Shown here: in pieces, positions 1 through 11,797 of the stretch
Position numbering within the stretch: position 1 is the first letter of the stretch
How the letters are laid out: each line of letters opens with the position of its first letter
Source: Phoronis ovalis
Lineage: Eukaryota > Phoronida > Phoronidae
Length of the DNA: 11,797 nt
Assembly (NCBI GenBank): GCA_028565635.1
Contig: JAOXYB010050180.1
Span: forward strand, 1-11,797
Direction: 5' to 3'
Translations under genes and position numbers: made by a program
The notes under the pieces: generated by a model
What the model was told of the DNA's origin: nothing
Seen by the model: only the letters and a program-made list of their open reading frames with translations
Databases searched by the model: none

Positions 1-443
1 ATGATTTAAGTTTCAAATGGATATCACATTCCCTTATTGAGATATCTCGATAACAGTGAATCTGACGCGGCGGACGCTGCGGTTGCAGGGTAAATCCAAA
101 GTACCTCCAGCCTACTGCTGGGGGTACAATAATTGGGTTCATTACTATAATATTTGATTAGCATTTCCTTAAAATGGTACTTTTGGTATCTTCTAGAGTG
201 AGCTTTTGGAAACAACAGTCACATTCCTCTGGTTGATATGGCTGATCCAAGGCCCCCAGGTATATATAAAGTTGTTTTCACTTATTATTGACTCTTGAAG
301 CTTACCTTCAAGTCAATGCCATTTCATTGAATCTGGTTAATTATTTTGAAAAACCTCTATGAATTGATTCAATCAACAAAATTTAAATAAAATTATGTTA
401 AAACTCATTTCACCACTATTACTTCAGTTCAAAATTAGAATAC
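1..443 (-). other. Start of PHIP intron 21
   Basis: No exon of the expected next PHIP segment (the region leading to the WITDT and FVPQMGDE motifs) can be read here on the minus strand. Most is AT-rich, with a local GC-rich patch at about 62-124 holding a small hairpin CCAGC-CTACT-GCTGG, and a near-perfect 20-bp palindrome centred on GAGATATCTC (34-53). The acceptor was not reached. Confidence 0.7.
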
Positions 444-10754
<10,311 letters not shown>

Positions 10755-10774
<20 letters not shown>

Positions 10775-10903
10775 ACTGCATTATTCAACTTTAAAATAAA
10801 TTTTGAAAAACAGATTCTTAAAGATTAACTAAATGCCTCGATTCTTGAACACCATACGCGAATTAACTCAAATCGTATAACCATATGACCGATTCTCGCC
10901 CAT
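10755..10903 (-). promoter_or_regulatory. 5' leader with four short upstream ORFs
   Basis: On the gene strand before the PHIP ATG: ORFs of 11 codons (10868-10903), 19 codons (10825-10884), 8 codons (10829-10855), and an 8-codon ORF (10755-10781) that starts seven bases upstream of the main ATG and overlaps it out of frame. They matter only if transcription starts upstream of about 10900 and no 5' intron removes them. Confidence 0.4.
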
Positions 10904-10983
10904 CGGTTGTAAATAGCGCGAATACACCACCAAAAAGAGTCCTAGGCAGTTATTGTTAAAATTTCAGACTCTGATATAAATAA

Positions 10984-11011
10984 ACTGAATAATTGTCAAA
11001 CTTCTTTTATA
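10984..11011 (-). promoter_or_regulatory. PHIP: Candidate PHIP core promoter (TATA and initiator)
   Basis: On the minus strand TATAAAAG (11011-11004) is followed by TCAGT (10988-10984), whose A lies 25 bases from the first T of the TATA box. This is a little shorter than the usual 28-31. It would give a leader of about 210 nt. Motif evidence only. Confidence 0.3.
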
Positions 11012-11081
11012 AGAATGTTTTTTTTGTCATTTCGTTATGGAATAACTTATTCTTATGCGATTCTATTATAGTGTATTTCTG

Positions 11082-11163
11082 TAGCGGATTGTTACAAGGC
11101 AGAACTATTTTTAGCGGATGTGATGACGTCATATAAAATGGTCGTCGCAGGTGGCAGTTCAGT
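11082..11163 (+). promoter_or_regulatory. Candidate divergent core promoter: repeated TAGCGGAT, CRE, TATA box, initiator
   Basis: Reading right: TAGCGGAT twice exactly 30 bases apart (11082-11089, 11112-11119), the full palindromic CRE TGACGTCA (11124-11131), TATAAAA immediately after it (11132-11138), and TCAGT (11159-11163), whose A at 11161 lies 29 bases from the first T of the TATA box, which is textbook spacing. It would drive transcription away from PHIP. Possible donors follow at AAAG|GTAACT (11168) and GAG|GTAACG (11424). No downstream protein is visible in the window. Confidence 0.45.
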
Positions 11164-11797
11164 AAAGGTAACTTGGTACCAGTTTCAAGTTTTCGTTGCA
11201 TCATGATCACTTAGTGCTTGTATTACCATCACTACAAGAAACATATGTCGAGATGGTTTAAGCTTGTATCGGCTTCAATAATACTAACATTCTGTGCATA
11301 GCCATAGATTATTCTAGATCCTGTAATTCAAATTGGTTTTATAAACCGGTTCGCAGCATTGTCATTGATCAGTTTCTCGTGTTCAGTGCAACCCCCATCC
11401 CTGACTGCAACTCGGTTGTAGAGGTAACGTCTAACTATTAAAACCTGAGTAACGTTGGGCCTTGTTTCTGATGTTATTGTCAACACTTAGTAGGCTCCGC
11501 AGAGCTGTCGCAACAAGTGAATCTCATGAAATGAATGAACTATTTTATGGTATTACATCACTACCCACACATTTTAAAATTTATTCATTTACAAATAAAA
11601 AATTACGCTTACGCTGTTAAACCCTTGTTTAGTTACTTTTCAAACCGAATATCAGATTTGGATCAACATGTACCAAGAGATATGTTTTCTCTTAAGATCA
11701 CCTAAAATTTCCCCAATTTTGCAGTAAAGCTCGCAATACGGTTTTTATCGATTATACGATAATATCGATAACTTAGAAGAAATTAGCGAAACGATAA
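11164..11797. other. Upstream flank, no gene recognised
   Basis: About 630 bases without a recognisable coding exon. If the divergent promoter is real, its first exon would lie here. An 18-codon ORF at 11245-11301 reads MSRWFKLVSASIILTFCA and stops. Several CGATA motifs lie between 11746 and 11796, including a complete TATCGATA at 11763-11770. Confidence 0.5.

Noticed and set aside
24-215. Minus-strand 63-residue open frame as another PHIP exon
   Set aside because: It does not resemble the next expected segment of the family and lacks a sensible phase-0 acceptor; it reads like a chance frame across the GC-rich patch.
11082-11430. LTR of a retrotransposon
   Set aside because: The TATA and initiator arrangement suggested one, but I found no TG...CA borders, no convincing primer-binding site, no second copy and no target duplication in the window.

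Overview
The window is animal (metazoan) nuclear DNA. One large gene lies on the minus strand, split into many short exons bounded by AG and GT splice sites and separated by AT-rich introns. The protein is the N-terminal half of a PHIP/BRWD family protein (PH-interacting protein; bromodomain and WD-repeat protein). Protein features such as the first WD blade reading [10 protein letters not shown], together with the AT-rich small introns and TATA plus TCAGT-like promoter elements, suggest an invertebrate. I cannot name the species or phylum.

Gene layout, read right to left: the ATG is at 10774-10772, and 21 coding exons run down to 444. They sum to 2745 nt, exactly 915 codons, with every splice phase agreeing and no internal stop. 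In order they encode the family N-terminal domain (exons 1-5), a variable linker (exons 6-7), eight WD40 blades (exons 7-14), the conserved block after the propeller (exon 15), and a charged linker with SPG repeats, basic clusters and an acidic/serine stretch that ends in the family signature FSDWAADAGMNLQPP (exons 16-21). The cryptic Tudor region, the two bromodomains and the C-terminus must lie to the left of base 1, because the last exon seen ends in a clean donor.

Region right of the gene (10775-11797): no coding exon is recognisable. It holds the likely 5' UTR with several short upstream ORFs. A candidate core promoter points left into PHIP, and a stronger-looking one (CRE, TATAAAA, TCAGT initiator) points right, away from the gene. 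A group of CGATA/TATCGATA motifs sits at the far right edge.

Introns: most are featureless AT-rich sequence. The exceptions are a 223-bp foldback MITE with a perfect 9-bp target duplication, whose target site starts only 9 bases into intron 13; a diverged tandem repeat of about 32 bp in the 1.36-kb intron 4; three consecutive hairpins early in intron 18; a promoter-like motif cluster in intron 4; and a small GC-rich patch with a palindrome at the left edge. I see no RNA gene, CRISPR array or complete autonomous transposon. Apart from these elements the region is an ordinary, well-conserved gene.
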